A DNA stretch of 64,000 nucleotides from Micavibrio sp. UBA7657 (GTDB lineage: Bacteria > Pseudomonadota > Alphaproteobacteria > Micavibrionales > Micavibrionaceae), in NCBI GenBank assembly GCA_002483465.1, contig DLHX01000012.1:1-64000 (forward strand), given 5' to 3'. Positions 16,952-25,837 of this stretch are shown here, piece after piece; within the stretch, counting starts at the first letter, position 1; each line of letters begins with the position of its first letter. The translations under genes and the position numbers were made by a program. The notes beneath the pieces were generated by a model. It searched no databases, was not told where the DNA came from, and was given only the letters and a program-made list of their open reading frames with translations.

Positions 16952-17491
16952 CTACTCTATTTTTTCTTTTTCATAAATTCCCCAGATCTGGTCACGTTCG
17001 AGCCAGCCTTTGTAGCCTGCCGCACTGACCTCACACCAGCCGCTATCGCCGCATTTATCGAGACCTATAATGACGCGGGGCTCGAGAACGGCAGCCTTGC
17101 GAGAGCCCTCTTTCGGCTTCTGGAACAGGGTTATGTTCTTGCCGTCTTTGACCATACCGGTGCGCTTGCCGGAGATGAGGGACTGGTGCACCCAGCCGGT
17201 TTCGCCTTCAAAGTCGCGGATTTTCCGCCAGACTTCATATTCAAGGATAACTTCGACCGGCAAGCCCTTCTTTCTATATACATATTTAACCGGGTAGCGA
17301 GACCCTGGACCGGAGCGTACAAAGACCTCCTCCGAAGACAGGGACACGAAGCGCGGCAGCGGGAAGGCCGTCGAGCGGAAAGCATCGCCGCCGGGTGGGC
17401 TGGCGGCATAGGAAATGCCGAAAACCGCCATAATCACGACTGAAAGAGCTAAAATAGCCAGAAAGGCCATATTTGATGTTTTATTGGTCAT
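16952..17491 (-). CDS. Secreted or membrane-anchored bacterial SH3-domain protein
   Basis: A 179-residue protein with an N-terminal hydrophobic segment (about residues 8-29) followed by two SH3-like units: the first around EEVFVRSGPGSRYPVKYVYRKK to GWVHQSLI, the second around KNITLFQKPKEGSRKAAVLEP to GWLERDQIWGI. Such domains bind peptidoglycan or envelope proteins. The frame is open 73 codons further upstream, across the divergent dusA start, but the ATG at 17491 begins the signal sequence. It is divergent to dusA with about 30 bases between starts. Confidence 0.85.
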   Translation of the reverse strand: MTNKTSNMAFLAILALSVVIMAVFGISYAASPPGGDAFRSTAFPLPRFVSLSSEEVFVRSGPGSRYPVKYVYRKKGLPVEVILEYEVWRKIRDFEGETGWVHQSLISGKRTGMVKDGKNITLFQKPKEGSRKAAVLEPRVIIGLDKCGDSGWCEVSAAGYKGWLERDQIWGIYEKEKIE

Positions 17492-17521
17492 TCGAACCCA
17501 TTGTATGATAAAAACCCGGCC

Positions 17522-18514
17522 ATGCAAGACCGAGTATTGAATCTCCCCGAAATTTCCGTCGCGCCGATGATGGACTGGACCGACCGCCATTGCCGGTATT
17601 TTCACCGGCTGCTGTCGCCAAATGTCCGTCTTTATACTGAAATGGTGACGACCGGAGCTATTCTGCACGGCGACAAGGACCGTTTTCTTCGCTTCGATGA
17701 CACCCAGCACCCGATTGCCCTGCAGCTCGGCGGGTCGGACGCCGAGGACCTGGCCTTCTGCGCCAAGGCAGGTGAGAATGCCGGTTATGATGAAATCAAC
17801 CTGAACTGCGGATGTCCTTCCGACCGCGTGCAGTCGGGACGTTTCGGCGCTTGTTTAATGCGTGAGCCGTCGCATGTTGCGACCTGCGTCGAGGCGATGA
17901 TCAAGGCAGTGAATATTCCCGTCAGCGTAAAATGCCGCATCGGGATCGACGACGAAGACAGTTTTGAATTCCTGGATAAATTTGTGCGTGAAATTGCGGA
18001 TAGAGGGTGCAAAACTTTTATCATCCATGCGCGCAAGGCGTGGCTTAAAGGTTTGTCGCCGAAAGAAAACCGTGAAGTGCCGCCGCTGGATTATGAACGT
18101 GTGCGCAAGATCAAGGCGAAATATCCCCAGTTGAGGATAATCCTGAATGGCGGCCTGACGACGATTGGCGGCATCAAGGCCGCAGGCGTCGACGGCGCGA
18201 TGATCGGCCGCGAGGTGTACCAGAACCCGTGGTTCCTGACCGAGATCGAGCGCGAGATTTTCGGCAATCAGAACCCGCGCAGCCGTGACACTGTTGTTCT
18301 AAAAATGGTCGAATACGCGCGTGAGCAGAGAAAATTATACGACACGCCGATTAAATCCATCACGCGGCATATGATCGGGTTGTACCATGAATTGCCGGGC
18401 GCGAAAGCGTGGCGGAGAGCGCTCAGCACTCTGCCCCATATCGAGGGCGCAGATGAAAGCGTATTGCTCAAAGCGCTTGAGGCGATGGAAGGCCGTCAGA
18501 AAATTGCGGCTTAA
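17522..18514 (+). CDS. dusA: tRNA-dihydrouridine synthase A
   Basis: FMN-dependent enzyme that reduces uridines 20/20a in the tRNA D-loop to dihydrouridine. The 330-residue TIM-barrel protein has APMMDWTDRHCRYFHRL at the N terminus, the catalytic cysteine region NLNCGCPSDRVQSGRFGACLM, VKCRIGID, and the DusA hallmark HARKAWLKGLSPKENR. GGLTTIGGIKAAGVDGAMIGR is the FMN phosphate site. The start is uncertain: ATG at 17522 matches the family; a TTG at 17501 would add seven residues. Its TAA overlaps the convergent sufA stop within a shared TTAA. Confidence 0.94.
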   Translation: MQDRVLNLPEISVAPMMDWTDRHCRYFHRLLSPNVRLYTEMVTTGAILHGDKDRFLRFDDTQHPIALQLGGSDAEDLAFCAKAGENAGYDEINLNCGCPSDRVQSGRFGACLMREPSHVATCVEAMIKAVNIPVSVKCRIGIDDEDSFEFLDKFVREIADRGCKTFIIHARKAWLKGLSPKENREVPPLDYERVRKIKAKYPQLRIILNGGLTTIGGIKAAGVDGAMIGREVYQNPWFLTEIEREIFGNQNPRSRDTVVLKMVEYAREQRKLYDTPIKSITRHMIGLYHELPGAKAWRRALSTLPHIEGADESVLLKALEAMEGRQKIAA

Positions 18515-18888
18515 ACCTTCTCGATGTGGCCTTTGTTCTGCTCGTCAGCAACATAAAAAGATTCACCGCAACCGCAGCGGCCTTTCTCGTTCGGATTCTT
18601 GAAACGGAATTTCGCATTACCCATTTCATCCTCGGCGTAGTCGATGGTGATGCCGAACAGCATCCAGCTATGGAGTTTCGGGATATAGAGCGTTGCGTTG
18701 CCCTGTCTGAAGGCTTCGTCAGCTGCGATGTCTTCGCCGGACTTGATATATTCCATCTGGTAGCTGCTGCCCGAGCAGCCGCGCGGCTTGACGTTCAGGC
18801 GTACGCCCTGCGTGCCGTCCGGAGCTTTCGATAGTAATTTTTCAATCTGCGCCGCAGCGCTCTCGGTGATATTAATCGGCTGGTCCAT
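18511..18888 (-). CDS. sufA: A-type iron-sulfur carrier protein SufA/IscA family
   Basis: Accepts Fe-S clusters from the SufBCD scaffold and passes them to apoproteins. The 125-residue protein has the three conserved cysteines in KPRGCSGSSY and GRCGCGESF. It begins MDQPINITESAAAQIEKLL, and the start at 18888 has AGGAG 8 bases upstream. It is the last gene of the suf operon, 11 bases after sufT. The paralogues ErpA and IscA cannot be excluded by sequence, but the location favours SufA. Confidence 0.9.
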   Translation of the reverse strand: MDQPINITESAAAQIEKLLSKAPDGTQGVRLNVKPRGCSGSSYQMEYIKSGEDIAADEAFRQGNATLYIPKLHSWMLFGITIDYAEDEMGNAKFRFKNPNEKGRCGCGESFYVADEQNKGHIEKV

Positions 18889-18899
18889 TTTTCTTCTCC

Positions 18900-19328
18900 T
18901 CAGTAAAACATGTTCAGTTGCATTTTCGCGGTTTCGGCCATGTGCGACGGATCCCACGCGGGTTCCCAGATGATCTCGACATCGACATCGCCGACGCCCT
19001 CGATCGGTAAAATTGCGCTTTGCACCCAGACGGGCATTTCCTGCGCCACCGGGCAGCCGGGCGATGTCAGCGTCATTTTGACATCCACATCGCTCTTGCC
19101 GTCGGGTTTCGGTTCCTTGACCGTGACTTTATAAATAAGGCCGAGTTCATAAATGTTGACCGGGATTTCCGGGTCGTAAATTTCGCGGATCGCCGCCTGG
19201 ATTTTCGGCCAGAGCGGGTGCGCACGCGGCATGTCGACATTCGGCGGTTCCGACAATTCGTCGTACGCTTCCTCGCCTACCGCCTGCTTGACCATGTCCT
19301 GGTCGGCTATCGGGTCGATCTTCATCAT
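18900..19328 (-). CDS. sufT: SUF-associated MIP18/DUF59 family protein SufT
   Basis: Small auxiliary maturation factor for Fe-S proteins. The 142-residue protein has the family segment IREIYDPEIPVNIYELGLIYKV and the TLTSPGCPVAQEMPVWVQ motif with the single conserved cysteine, then EIIWEPAWDPSHMAETAKMQL at the end. It overlaps the sufS stop by 4 bases (ATGA) and precedes sufA by 11 bases, the normal arrangement in alphaproteobacterial suf operons. Confidence 0.93.
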   Translation of the reverse strand: MMKIDPIADQDMVKQAVGEEAYDELSEPPNVDMPRAHPLWPKIQAAIREIYDPEIPVNIYELGLIYKVTVKEPKPDGKSDVDVKMTLTSPGCPVAQEMPVWVQSAILPIEGVGDVDVEIIWEPAWDPSHMAETAKMQLNMFY

Positions 19329-20572
19329 GCGAACAGTTTCTGCACCTTGTGCAGCCCCTCCACCAATTGAATTATATCATTTTTGTCAGAGTACAGCCCC
19401 AATGAGGCACGCACCGTGGAATCCAGTCCTAATTTTGCCATCAGCGGCATGCAGCAATGATGCCCGGCGCGTACGGCGACGCCGCACTGGTCGAGCACCA
19501 TGCCGATATCGGAGGGGTGTATGTTCTTCATCGTGAAGCTCAGAATGCCGGCCTTCTCCGGCGCGGTGCCGTGAATGGTCAGGCCGTCGATCTGTTTCAG
19601 TTTTTCGGTGGCGTAGCCGAGCAGGTCCTGTTCATGTGTGGCGATTTTATCCATGCCGATGGATTGCACGTAATCGATGGCAGCGCCAAGACCGATGACT
19701 TCGGCTATCGCGGGCGTACCGGCTTCGAACCTGTACGGCGCATCCTTGTACGTGGTTTTTTCGAAGGTCACACGGTTGATCATGTCGCCGCCGCCCTGGT
19801 ATGGCGGCATGGCGTTCAGCACATCAAATTTGCCGTAGAGAACGCCGATGCCGGTGGGCCCGTAAAGTTTGTGGCCGGTGAAAACGTAGAAGTCGGCATC
19901 GAGTTCGCGCATGTTGACAGGCCCGTGGACAATTGCCTGCGAACCATCCACGAGGATGTGGATGTCCTTGTTGTAGCCGCGCGCCATCCCGATGATATCT
20001 TTGACAGGATTGATGGTGCCGAGCGCGTTCGAGATATGCACAAGCCCGATGAGTTTCGTCTTTGGGGATAAAAGTTTTTCGAAGGCGTCTAAATCAAGAA
20101 CGCCGCTCGCATCGAATGGCACGGTTTTGATGACGATGCCGATATGGTCACGCAAAATCTGCCACGGCACGATATTCGCGTGGTGCTCCATTTCGGTCAG
20201 GATGATTTCATCGCCCGGGCGTAAATTCCTATGGCCCCAGCTCATAGCAACTAAATTGACGCCTTCGGTCGCGTTGCGGTTGAAGACGATTTCTTTTTCG
20301 GTCGCGCCGATGAATTTCGCCACGCGCGATCGTACGTTCTCGAATTTTTCGGTCAGGTCGGTGGAGAGGCGGTAAAGGCCGCGGTGGATATTCGCGTACG
20401 CGCCCTCGTACACCGCGTTCATGGCATCAATCACAGCCTGCGGTTTTTGCGCGCTGGCCGCCGTGTCGAGGAACGCGAGCTTCTGGCCGTTCATCGAGCC
20501 AGCGAGAACGGGGAAATCGGCGCGGAATTTTTCAATTCCGGTTGTCACTTTGACAGCGCTTTGTGCAGCCAT
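19325..20572 (-). CDS. sufS: Cysteine desulfurase SufS
   Basis: PLP enzyme that takes sulfur from L-cysteine for Fe-S cluster assembly. The 415-residue protein has the PLP lysine in FTGHKLYGPTG (near 237), the EMEHHANIVPW histidine region, VDGSQAIVHGPV (PLP Asp) and the C-terminal active cysteine in RAGHHCCMPLM (near 375), with the short catalytic loop of group II enzymes. No sufE was seen; SufU or a SufE may be elsewhere. The start overlaps the sufD end by 28 bases. Confidence 0.96.
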   Translation of the reverse strand: MAAQSAVKVTTGIEKFRADFPVLAGSMNGQKLAFLDTAASAQKPQAVIDAMNAVYEGAYANIHRGLYRLSTDLTEKFENVRSRVAKFIGATEKEIVFNRNATEGVNLVAMSWGHRNLRPGDEIILTEMEHHANIVPWQILRDHIGIVIKTVPFDASGVLDLDAFEKLLSPKTKLIGLVHISNALGTINPVKDIIGMARGYNKDIHILVDGSQAIVHGPVNMRELDADFYVFTGHKLYGPTGIGVLYGKFDVLNAMPPYQGGGDMINRVTFEKTTYKDAPYRFEAGTPAIAEVIGLGAAIDYVQSIGMDKIATHEQDLLGYATEKLKQIDGLTIHGTAPEKAGILSFTMKNIHPSDIGMVLDQCGVAVRAGHHCCMPLMAKLGLDSTVRASLGLYSDKNDIIQLVEGLHKVQKLFA

Positions 20573-21503
20573 TCCTGTGCCTGTTGCTGAATAATAGTTT
20601 TAAACTTTTCATCCTCAATCTTGTCCACCACTTCATCCACAAAGGCGTCCATGAGGAGCAAACGCGCCTGTGCGTCGGTCAGGCCGCGCGAGCGAAGATA
20701 AAAGAGCGGCTCTTCATCTAATTGCCCGGTCGTCGCGCCATGCGAGCATTTCACATCGTCGGCGTAAATCTCCAACTCAGGTTTCGTATCCATCTCGGCC
20801 TTATCGGAGAGCAGGATCGCGTTGGATAACTGGTAGCCGTCGGTTTTCTGGGCGGGTTTATGGACATGGACCTTGCCCTGGAACACGCCGCGCGCAGAGT
20901 CATCAAGGACCGTTCTATAAAACTGGTTCGAGCGACAGTGCGGCGCCTTGTGCTCCATTAATATAGTGGTGTCGGTGTGCTGCTGGCCGTTCGCGAGGTT
21001 GAGGCCGTTGAAACTGCATTCGATATTCGCGCCGTTGAGGATGGCGTGAATTTCATGGCGCATCATCTTGCCGCCGAGATTGAGGGCGAAGCCGTTATAA
21101 GTTCCATCGCGCTCAAGAGTTACCCGCACCATATTGGTGTGAACGGCGTTGGCATCGTCATTTTGTATGCGAACGTGATTAAATTTCGCGTTCGCGCCGA
21201 CGATGATCTCCGTCGTCATGTTTTTCCAGTACGAACCTTTGCCGTCATGACGCTCTATGAGTGTGAGATCCGCGCCCTCCTCCAAAACGACTTTCAGAAC
21301 AGGCGCTTGCAAAGTTCCCTCCCGGCCTGTCCACAAAAGCTGCACAGGTTCTCCACCGGTTTGTCCCCTGTTTCTGTGGATAGAATGGGGCTCAGGTTGC
21401 AGGGCGGAAAGTCCAGCCGGAATTGATTTCGGCAGGTTGGTGTATTTCCATTCTTCCTGGACCGGGGTGGGTAAATTATTCGGCTGTAATGCTGCCAATT
21501 GAC

Positions 21504-21507
<4 letters not shown>
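20545..21507 (-). CDS. sufD: Fe-S cluster assembly scaffold protein SufD
   Basis: Partner of SufB and SufC in the SufBC2D scaffold. At 320 residues it is shorter than the roughly 420 of E. coli SufD, mainly at the N terminus. It begins with the typical EEWKYTNLPKS box, and the C-terminal core is intact (DDVKCSHGATTGQLDEEPLFYLRSRG, then AFVDEVVDKI). Residues about 42-62 are encoded by sequence with decayed DnaA-box-like repeats (21327-21383), in a region where SufD proteins vary. It overlaps sufS by 28 bases and sufC by 4. Confidence 0.94.
21327..21383. repeat. Decayed DnaA-box-like repeat cluster inside sufD
   Basis: CTGTCCACA (21327-21335) and the inverted TGTGGATAG (21375-21383) flank further words of the form TGCACAGG, CTCCACCGG and TGTCCCCTG spaced about 11-12 bases apart. 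They resemble a degenerate version of the ruvX array at 39794-39840. Confidence 0.4.
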
Positions 21508-22248
<741 letters not shown>

Positions 22249-22265
<17 letters not shown>

Positions 22266-22737
22266 TTTTTTCCTTGCTGATTATCGCATAAATTTTTTTG
22301 TAATATATGTCGGCCCAACTAAGCATGTTATGAGGCTCTACGTATCCTTGCTGACCTAAAGTAAAAAATCCAAGCTTTGGGTACCTCTGCATATTTTCTT
22401 GATTTAAATTTTCTAAAGCTTCAAAAAATGGCTTAAACTCTTCTTCAATAGGAAGACCAAGCTCTTGCGCTTTTTCAACAAGCCTTTGAATATCATGACC
22501 TAGCTCGCGCGACTTAAGTTGATCATACGGAACACCACGCCAAATTAAAAATGCTTTGGTAAACAATTCGCACGCATGTGAGACCAAATAATAGAAAGCC
22601 CCAAAACCCTCTCTATTATTTTGATGCAAGCATTTAGCCGCATCGAGCCATGCTAAGCCTTTATGCCTATATGTTCCTTCAGTGCCTTCTCGCACGGTTA
22701 AATCTGCTCGAGGCTGCGCGACTATTTCTTGACTCAT
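22249..22737 (-). CDS. HEPN-like hypothetical protein inserted in the suf operon
   Basis: A 162-residue soluble helical protein. The segment FYYLVSHACELFTKAFLIWRG followed by ELGHDIQRLVEKAQELG resembles the two-helix core of HEPN-type domains, where a conserved histidine lies in a GHD motif; a full R-x4-6-H nuclease motif is not clear (R and H are only four residues apart). It lies between the inserted membrane genes and sufC, with AGGGGAG before its start inside a repeated junction. More AT-rich than the suf genes, as expected of acquired DNA. Function unknown; a toxin-like or RNA-binding role is speculative. Confidence 0.65.
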
Positions 22738-22751
22738 CCCACGCTCCCCTC
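22734..22751 (-). repeat. suf-operon stop/start junction repeat, copy C
   Basis: Reads AGGGGAGCGTGGGATGA on the minus strand: ribosome site, TGA stop and ATG start of the HEPN-like gene in one word. Upstream there is no gene, only the palindromic repeat at 22760-22824, yet the reading frame into the TGA still ends Gly-Ser-Val-Gly as in sufB. Confidence 0.75.
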
Positions 22752-22759
22752 ACCCGTAA

Positions 22760-22824
22760 CCCCGGCGAAAGCCGGGGCCCATGCGTTGCTCACCCAGTTC
22801 CTATGGTTCCCGGCTTGCGCCGGG
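22760..22824. repeat. Double-hairpin intergenic repeat (CCCCGGCGAAAGCCGGGG type)
   Basis: Perfect stem CCCCGGC/GCCGGGG with a GAAA loop (22760-22777) and a second perfect stem CCCGGC/GCCGGG with a TTGC loop (22809-22824). This resembles the REP-like repeat that is often translated as PAFAG/IPAKAG in proteobacteria. It fills the space before the HEPN-like gene. Confidence 0.75.
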
Positions 22825-22857
22825 ATTGCGATTGGAAGAACAGACGCATCGAGATTT

Positions 22858-23073
22858 CTAATTTTGATCATTTTTATTTTTTCTTTTTAAATAAAATGCT
22901 GTACCTGCAAATAACAAAAATAGCCCGTAAAAGCCGTACATTTTAAAATCCCACGACGCGCGAGCGGTTGAAGCAGGCACTGTTACCCCGTCATAATACA
23001 AAGCCTGTACAAGGCAAAAAATTGATAATGTTAAAAAAATCCAAAATAATTTTCTTTTGGCTTCCCTGGTCAT
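22858..23073 (-). CDS. Small two-pass membrane protein in the suf operon
   Basis: A 71-residue protein: basic N terminus MTREAKRKL, hydrophobic helix (about 9-28), a polar loop containing DGVTVPASTARASWDFK, a second helix (about 46-61) and a basic tail KRKNKNDQN. Overlaps the preceding gene by 4 bases (ATGA). No family recognised. A palindromic repeat and the HEPN-like gene follow. Confidence 0.6.
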   Translation of the reverse strand: MTREAKRKLFWIFLTLSIFCLVQALYYDGVTVPASTARASWDFKMYGFYGLFLLFAGTAFYLKRKNKNDQN

Positions 23074-23312
23074 TTCGACCCCTTACTTAATTCATCAATA
23101 CTTTTTTCGACCTCTTCCATTCCGACTATTGAAGCCGGTTGATGGGCAGACATCTCTGGAATTTTATTTTCTTTCTTATTTGCCTCGTACAGATATACAC
23201 ATGTCTTAAACACAACGACGAGTGCAACAGAGAGCGCCAAAAGCGTGGCCGTCAAATAAGCATAGTGAGCAAATTTTATAAAACCGATCCGCTTGTAAAA
23301 AGGCTCCGTCAT
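23070..23312 (-). CDS. Small single-pass membrane protein in the suf operon
   Basis: An 80-residue protein with one strong hydrophobic segment (about residues 17-42, AYLTATLLALSVALVVVF) and a charged C-terminal tail ending SIDELSKGSK. The ATG overlaps the stop of the CBU_0592-like gene (ATGA) and lies in the repeated junction AGGGGAGCGTCGGATGA. No family recognised. Confidence 0.6.
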   Translation of the reverse strand: MTEPFYKRIGFIKFAHYAYLTATLLALSVALVVVFKTCVYLYEANKKENKIPEMSAHQPASIVGMEEVEKSIDELSKGSK

Positions 23313-23325
23313 CCGACGCTCCCCT
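23309..23325 (-). repeat. suf-operon stop/start junction repeat, copy B
   Basis: Reads AGGGGAGCGTCGGATGA on the minus strand, one base different from copies A and C. It encodes the last residues Gly-Ser-Val-Gly and stop of one gene, and the ribosome site and start of the next. Confidence 0.75.
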
Positions 23326-23593
23326 TGCCCGCAACCACGCCGCGCTTTGCTTTATATACTTTTGAAATGCCCATCAGGCTGACGGCGATCCAGCAGAGTT
23401 CCTGTATGGCGACGCCGAGATCGCCGCTGTCATATCTATATAATGCGGCGGCGAGCACGAGCAGCGCGCCGATGCCGTTGATCGCGTAATAATTCATGCC
23501 GTCCGCACTCAGCCTGCCGCGCTCAAGTAGGAAGTAAGCGAGGATGCACATCCCTGCTCCGATTATGCCTGCGATGCTGAACAGCGTTTCCAT
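23309..23593 (-). CDS. CBU_0592-like small membrane protein
   Basis: A 94-residue protein with three predicted hydrophobic helices; the pattern IGAGMCILAYFLLERGRLSADGMNYYAINGIGALLVL followed by IQELCWIAVSLMGISKVYK (pieces quoted separately below 20 residues each: ILAYFLLERGRLSADG and IQELCWIAVSLMG) matches my memory of the small CBU_0592 family of membrane proteins, function unknown. The ATG at 23593 overlaps the upstream stop (TAATG) and has GGA upstream; a start at 23611 is possible. It ends GKGSVG, resembling the EGSVG end of SufB. Confidence 0.65.
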   Translation of the reverse strand: METLFSIAGIIGAGMCILAYFLLERGRLSADGMNYYAINGIGALLVLAAALYRYDSGDLGVAIQELCWIAVSLMGISKVYKAKRGVVAGKGSVG

Positions 23594-23913
23594 TAGATTC
23601 CAAACCCACATTTACAATCAGACATTAGTCTTGTGCCGAGCGGGCAATGCATCCCAAGCTGAGTATGAAATAGCGAGCCAATGACAACTAAGCTTAATAA
23701 AAAAGCACAAAATAAATATAAAAAAATCGTGTTTAATCGCTTATATTTTCCTTCTTTTTTGGATTTAATTTTAAAAAAAACCGCCAAGATTGCGCTAAAT
23801 AGAATCGAGCCTGCCAGCAGGGCATGTTGGATATCGCCGACGTGAGGCACTGTGCACGCATATGCTGGCGATGAAATAATTAATAACGAAATAAAGAAAA
23901 TTAATTTTTTCAT
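23593..23913 (-). CDS. Hypothetical membrane protein with signal-like N terminus, in the suf operon
   Basis: A 106-residue protein with an N-terminal hydrophobic stretch ending SSPAYACTVPH (signal-peptide-like), then two further hydrophobic segments (about 31-48 and 63-85) and a C-terminal cysteine cluster (GMHCPLG, SDCKCGFGI). With the cysteine after the signal region there are four. The start overlaps sufB by 4 bases. The distribution of cysteines would suit disulfide or metal binding outside the cytoplasm, but that is only inferred. AT-rich compared with sufB. Confidence 0.62.
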   Translation of the reverse strand: MKKLIFFISLLIISSPAYACTVPHVGDIQHALLAGSILFSAILAVFFKIKSKKEGKYKRLNTIFLYLFCAFLLSLVVIGSLFHTQLGMHCPLGTRLMSDCKCGFGI

Positions 23914-23927
23914 CCCACGCTCCCCTC
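23910..23927 (-). repeat. suf-operon stop/start junction repeat, copy A (sufB end)
   Basis: Minus-strand AGGGGAGCGTGGGATGA forms the last codons of sufB (Gly-Ser-Val-Gly-stop), the ribosome site and the start codon of the next gene. It is identical over 18 bases to copy C, 1.2 kb away. Confidence 0.8.
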
Positions 23928-25367
23928 TAGCGAAATGCCCACGAGCTTCTGCGCCTCGACCGCGAATTCCATGGGGAGGTTTTGCAGCACCTCGCGGGCG
24001 AAGCCGTTGACGATGAGGGCGACGGCCTCTTCCTGCGACAGGCCGCGCTGCATGCAGTAGAACATCTGGTCTTCGGAAATTTTCGACGTGGTGGCTTCGT
24101 GCTCGAGGTTCGCGCTCTTATTCCGGCTCTCGATATAGGGCACGGTATGCGCGCCGCAATTGTCGCCGATGAGAAGTGAATCGCATTGCGTGAAATTCCG
24201 TGCGTTCTCAGCCTTCGGCATGATTTTCACGAGGCCCCGATAGGTATTGTCGGATTTCCCGGCGCTGATGCCTTTCGAGACAATCCGGCTGCGCGTGTTT
24301 TTGCCGAGATGGATCATTTTCGTGCCGGTGTCGGCTTGCTGGTATCCATTCGTGATCGCCACGGAATAGAATTCACCCTGCGAGCCGTCGCCCTTTAAAA
24401 TACAGGACGGGTATTTCCACGTGATCGCTGAACCCGTCTCTACTTGCGTCCATGACACCTTGGAATTGCGGCCCTCGCACAGAGCGCGCTTGGTGACGAA
24501 GTTATAAATTCCGCCCTTGCCGTTTTCATCACCGGGGAACCAGTTCTGGACGGTGGAGTATTTGATCGTCGCATCGTCGTGGGCGATCAGCTCAACCACG
24601 GCGGCATGGAGCTGGCGCACATCGCGCATCGGCGCGGTGCAGCCCTCTAAATACGACACATAGGAGCCCTTGTCCGCGATGATCAGCGTGCGCTCGAACT
24701 GGCCGGTGTTCAGTTCATTAATCCTGAAATAGGTCGAAAGCTCCATCGGGCAGCGCACGCCGGGCGGGATGTAGACGAAAGAACCATCAGTGAACACCGC
24801 GCTGTTGAGGCAGGCGTGTTTGTTATCGGCGAAGGGCACGACCGAGCCCATATATTTTTTTACCAGTTCCGGATGTTCCTTCACGGCTTCGGAGATCGAG
24901 CAGAAAATAACGCCCGCCTCTTTCAGCTTGGCTTTAAATGTCGTGGCGACCGAAACGGAGTCAAACACGACATCGACGGCCACGCCCGCGAGCATTTCGC
25001 GCTCTCGCAATGGAATGCCGAGCTTCTCGTACGTTTCCAACAGACGAGGATCGACGTCATCAAGTGACTTCGGCGCGCCATCCATATCTTTCGGCGCGGC
25101 GTAATAGTATGCGTCCTGGTAATCGATCGGCGGGAAAGAGACTTTCGCCCATGTGGGCTCGGGCATTTTCTGCCAGTGGCGGAATGCTTTCAGGCGCCAT
25201 TCCAGCAACCATTCAGGCTCGCCTTTTTTGGCGGAAATAAAACGCACGGTGTCTTCGGACAGGCCCTTCGGCGCCTTGTCGCTTTCAATATCCGTCACGA
25301 AGCCAGCGGTGTATTTTCCGCCGAGGCCTTCGACCGTCTTGATTGTCTCTTCGGTGATCGAGCTCAT
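23910..25367 (-). CDS. sufB: Fe-S cluster assembly protein SufB
   Basis: Scaffold subunit on which clusters form in SufBC2D. The 485-residue protein is full length. It shows LLEWRLKAFRHW near the N terminus, FVYIPPGVRCPMELSTYFRIN, the SYLEGCTAPMRD cysteine segment and the C-terminal IGDNCGAHTVPYIESRNKSA with the functional cysteine and histidine region, and DQMFYCMQRGLSQEEAVALI. It overlaps the Rrf2 regulator by 4 bases and the first inserted gene by 4 bases. Confidence 0.97.
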   Translation of the reverse strand: MSSITEETIKTVEGLGGKYTAGFVTDIESDKAPKGLSEDTVRFISAKKGEPEWLLEWRLKAFRHWQKMPEPTWAKVSFPPIDYQDAYYYAAPKDMDGAPKSLDDVDPRLLETYEKLGIPLREREMLAGVAVDVVFDSVSVATTFKAKLKEAGVIFCSISEAVKEHPELVKKYMGSVVPFADNKHACLNSAVFTDGSFVYIPPGVRCPMELSTYFRINELNTGQFERTLIIADKGSYVSYLEGCTAPMRDVRQLHAAVVELIAHDDATIKYSTVQNWFPGDENGKGGIYNFVTKRALCEGRNSKVSWTQVETGSAITWKYPSCILKGDGSQGEFYSVAITNGYQQADTGTKMIHLGKNTRSRIVSKGISAGKSDNTYRGLVKIMPKAENARNFTQCDSLLIGDNCGAHTVPYIESRNKSANLEHEATTSKISEDQMFYCMQRGLSQEEAVALIVNGFAREVLQNLPMEFAVEAQKLVGISLEGSVG

Positions 25368-25816
25368 GCGATACCTTCAATTACCACTTCGCCGCCGCGC
25401 GTCGAATGGCATTCATTATTCATCATGTCGGCGAGGGTTACGGATTCAAGCGCGCCGCGCACGGCATAGTTCACCCCGTTCCACCGCCCTTTCACGGCGC
25501 AGCGGTTGCTGTAGCCGCAGCTCTGGTCCGTATCATCGACGCAGGAGGTCAGCGAGATAGGCCCATCGACAGCCGTAATGATTTTCGCCACGGAAATTTT
25601 TTCGGGTGGCATCGCGAGTTTGTAGCCGCCGGTCGCGCCGCGCACGGAATCCAGGAAGTTTCCGCGCGATAAAAGCTTCAGAACTTTGGCCACGGTCGGC
25701 TCCGGCAGGCCGGTTTTCGCCGACACGCCGGATGCGGTCATGAGCGCGTCATCGCTGCGTGCGAGCGAAGCGAGAACCACTACTGCGTAATCAGCCATTT
25801 TGGATACTTTAATCAT
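25364..25816 (-). CDS. Rrf2-family SUF operon regulator
   Basis: Helix-turn-helix regulator of the Rrf2/IscR class that leads the suf operon in many alphaproteobacteria and senses Fe-S status. The 150-residue protein starts MIKVSKMADYAVVVLASLA, has the winged helix with GLPEPTVAKVLKLL and VRGATGGYKLA, and three cysteines (LTSCVDD, QSCGYSNRC) for a probable cluster. It shares 4 bases with sufB, so it is co-expressed with its likely targets and probably autoregulated. The AAGGCGG ribosome site lies before the ATG. Confidence 0.9.
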   Translation of the reverse strand: MIKVSKMADYAVVVLASLARSDDALMTASGVSAKTGLPEPTVAKVLKLLSRGNFLDSVRGATGGYKLAMPPEKISVAKIITAVDGPISLTSCVDDTDQSCGYSNRCAVKGRWNGVNYAVRGALESVTLADMMNNECHSTRGGEVVIEGIA

Positions 25817-25837
25817 TCAAAAATCCGCCTTAAGTTG

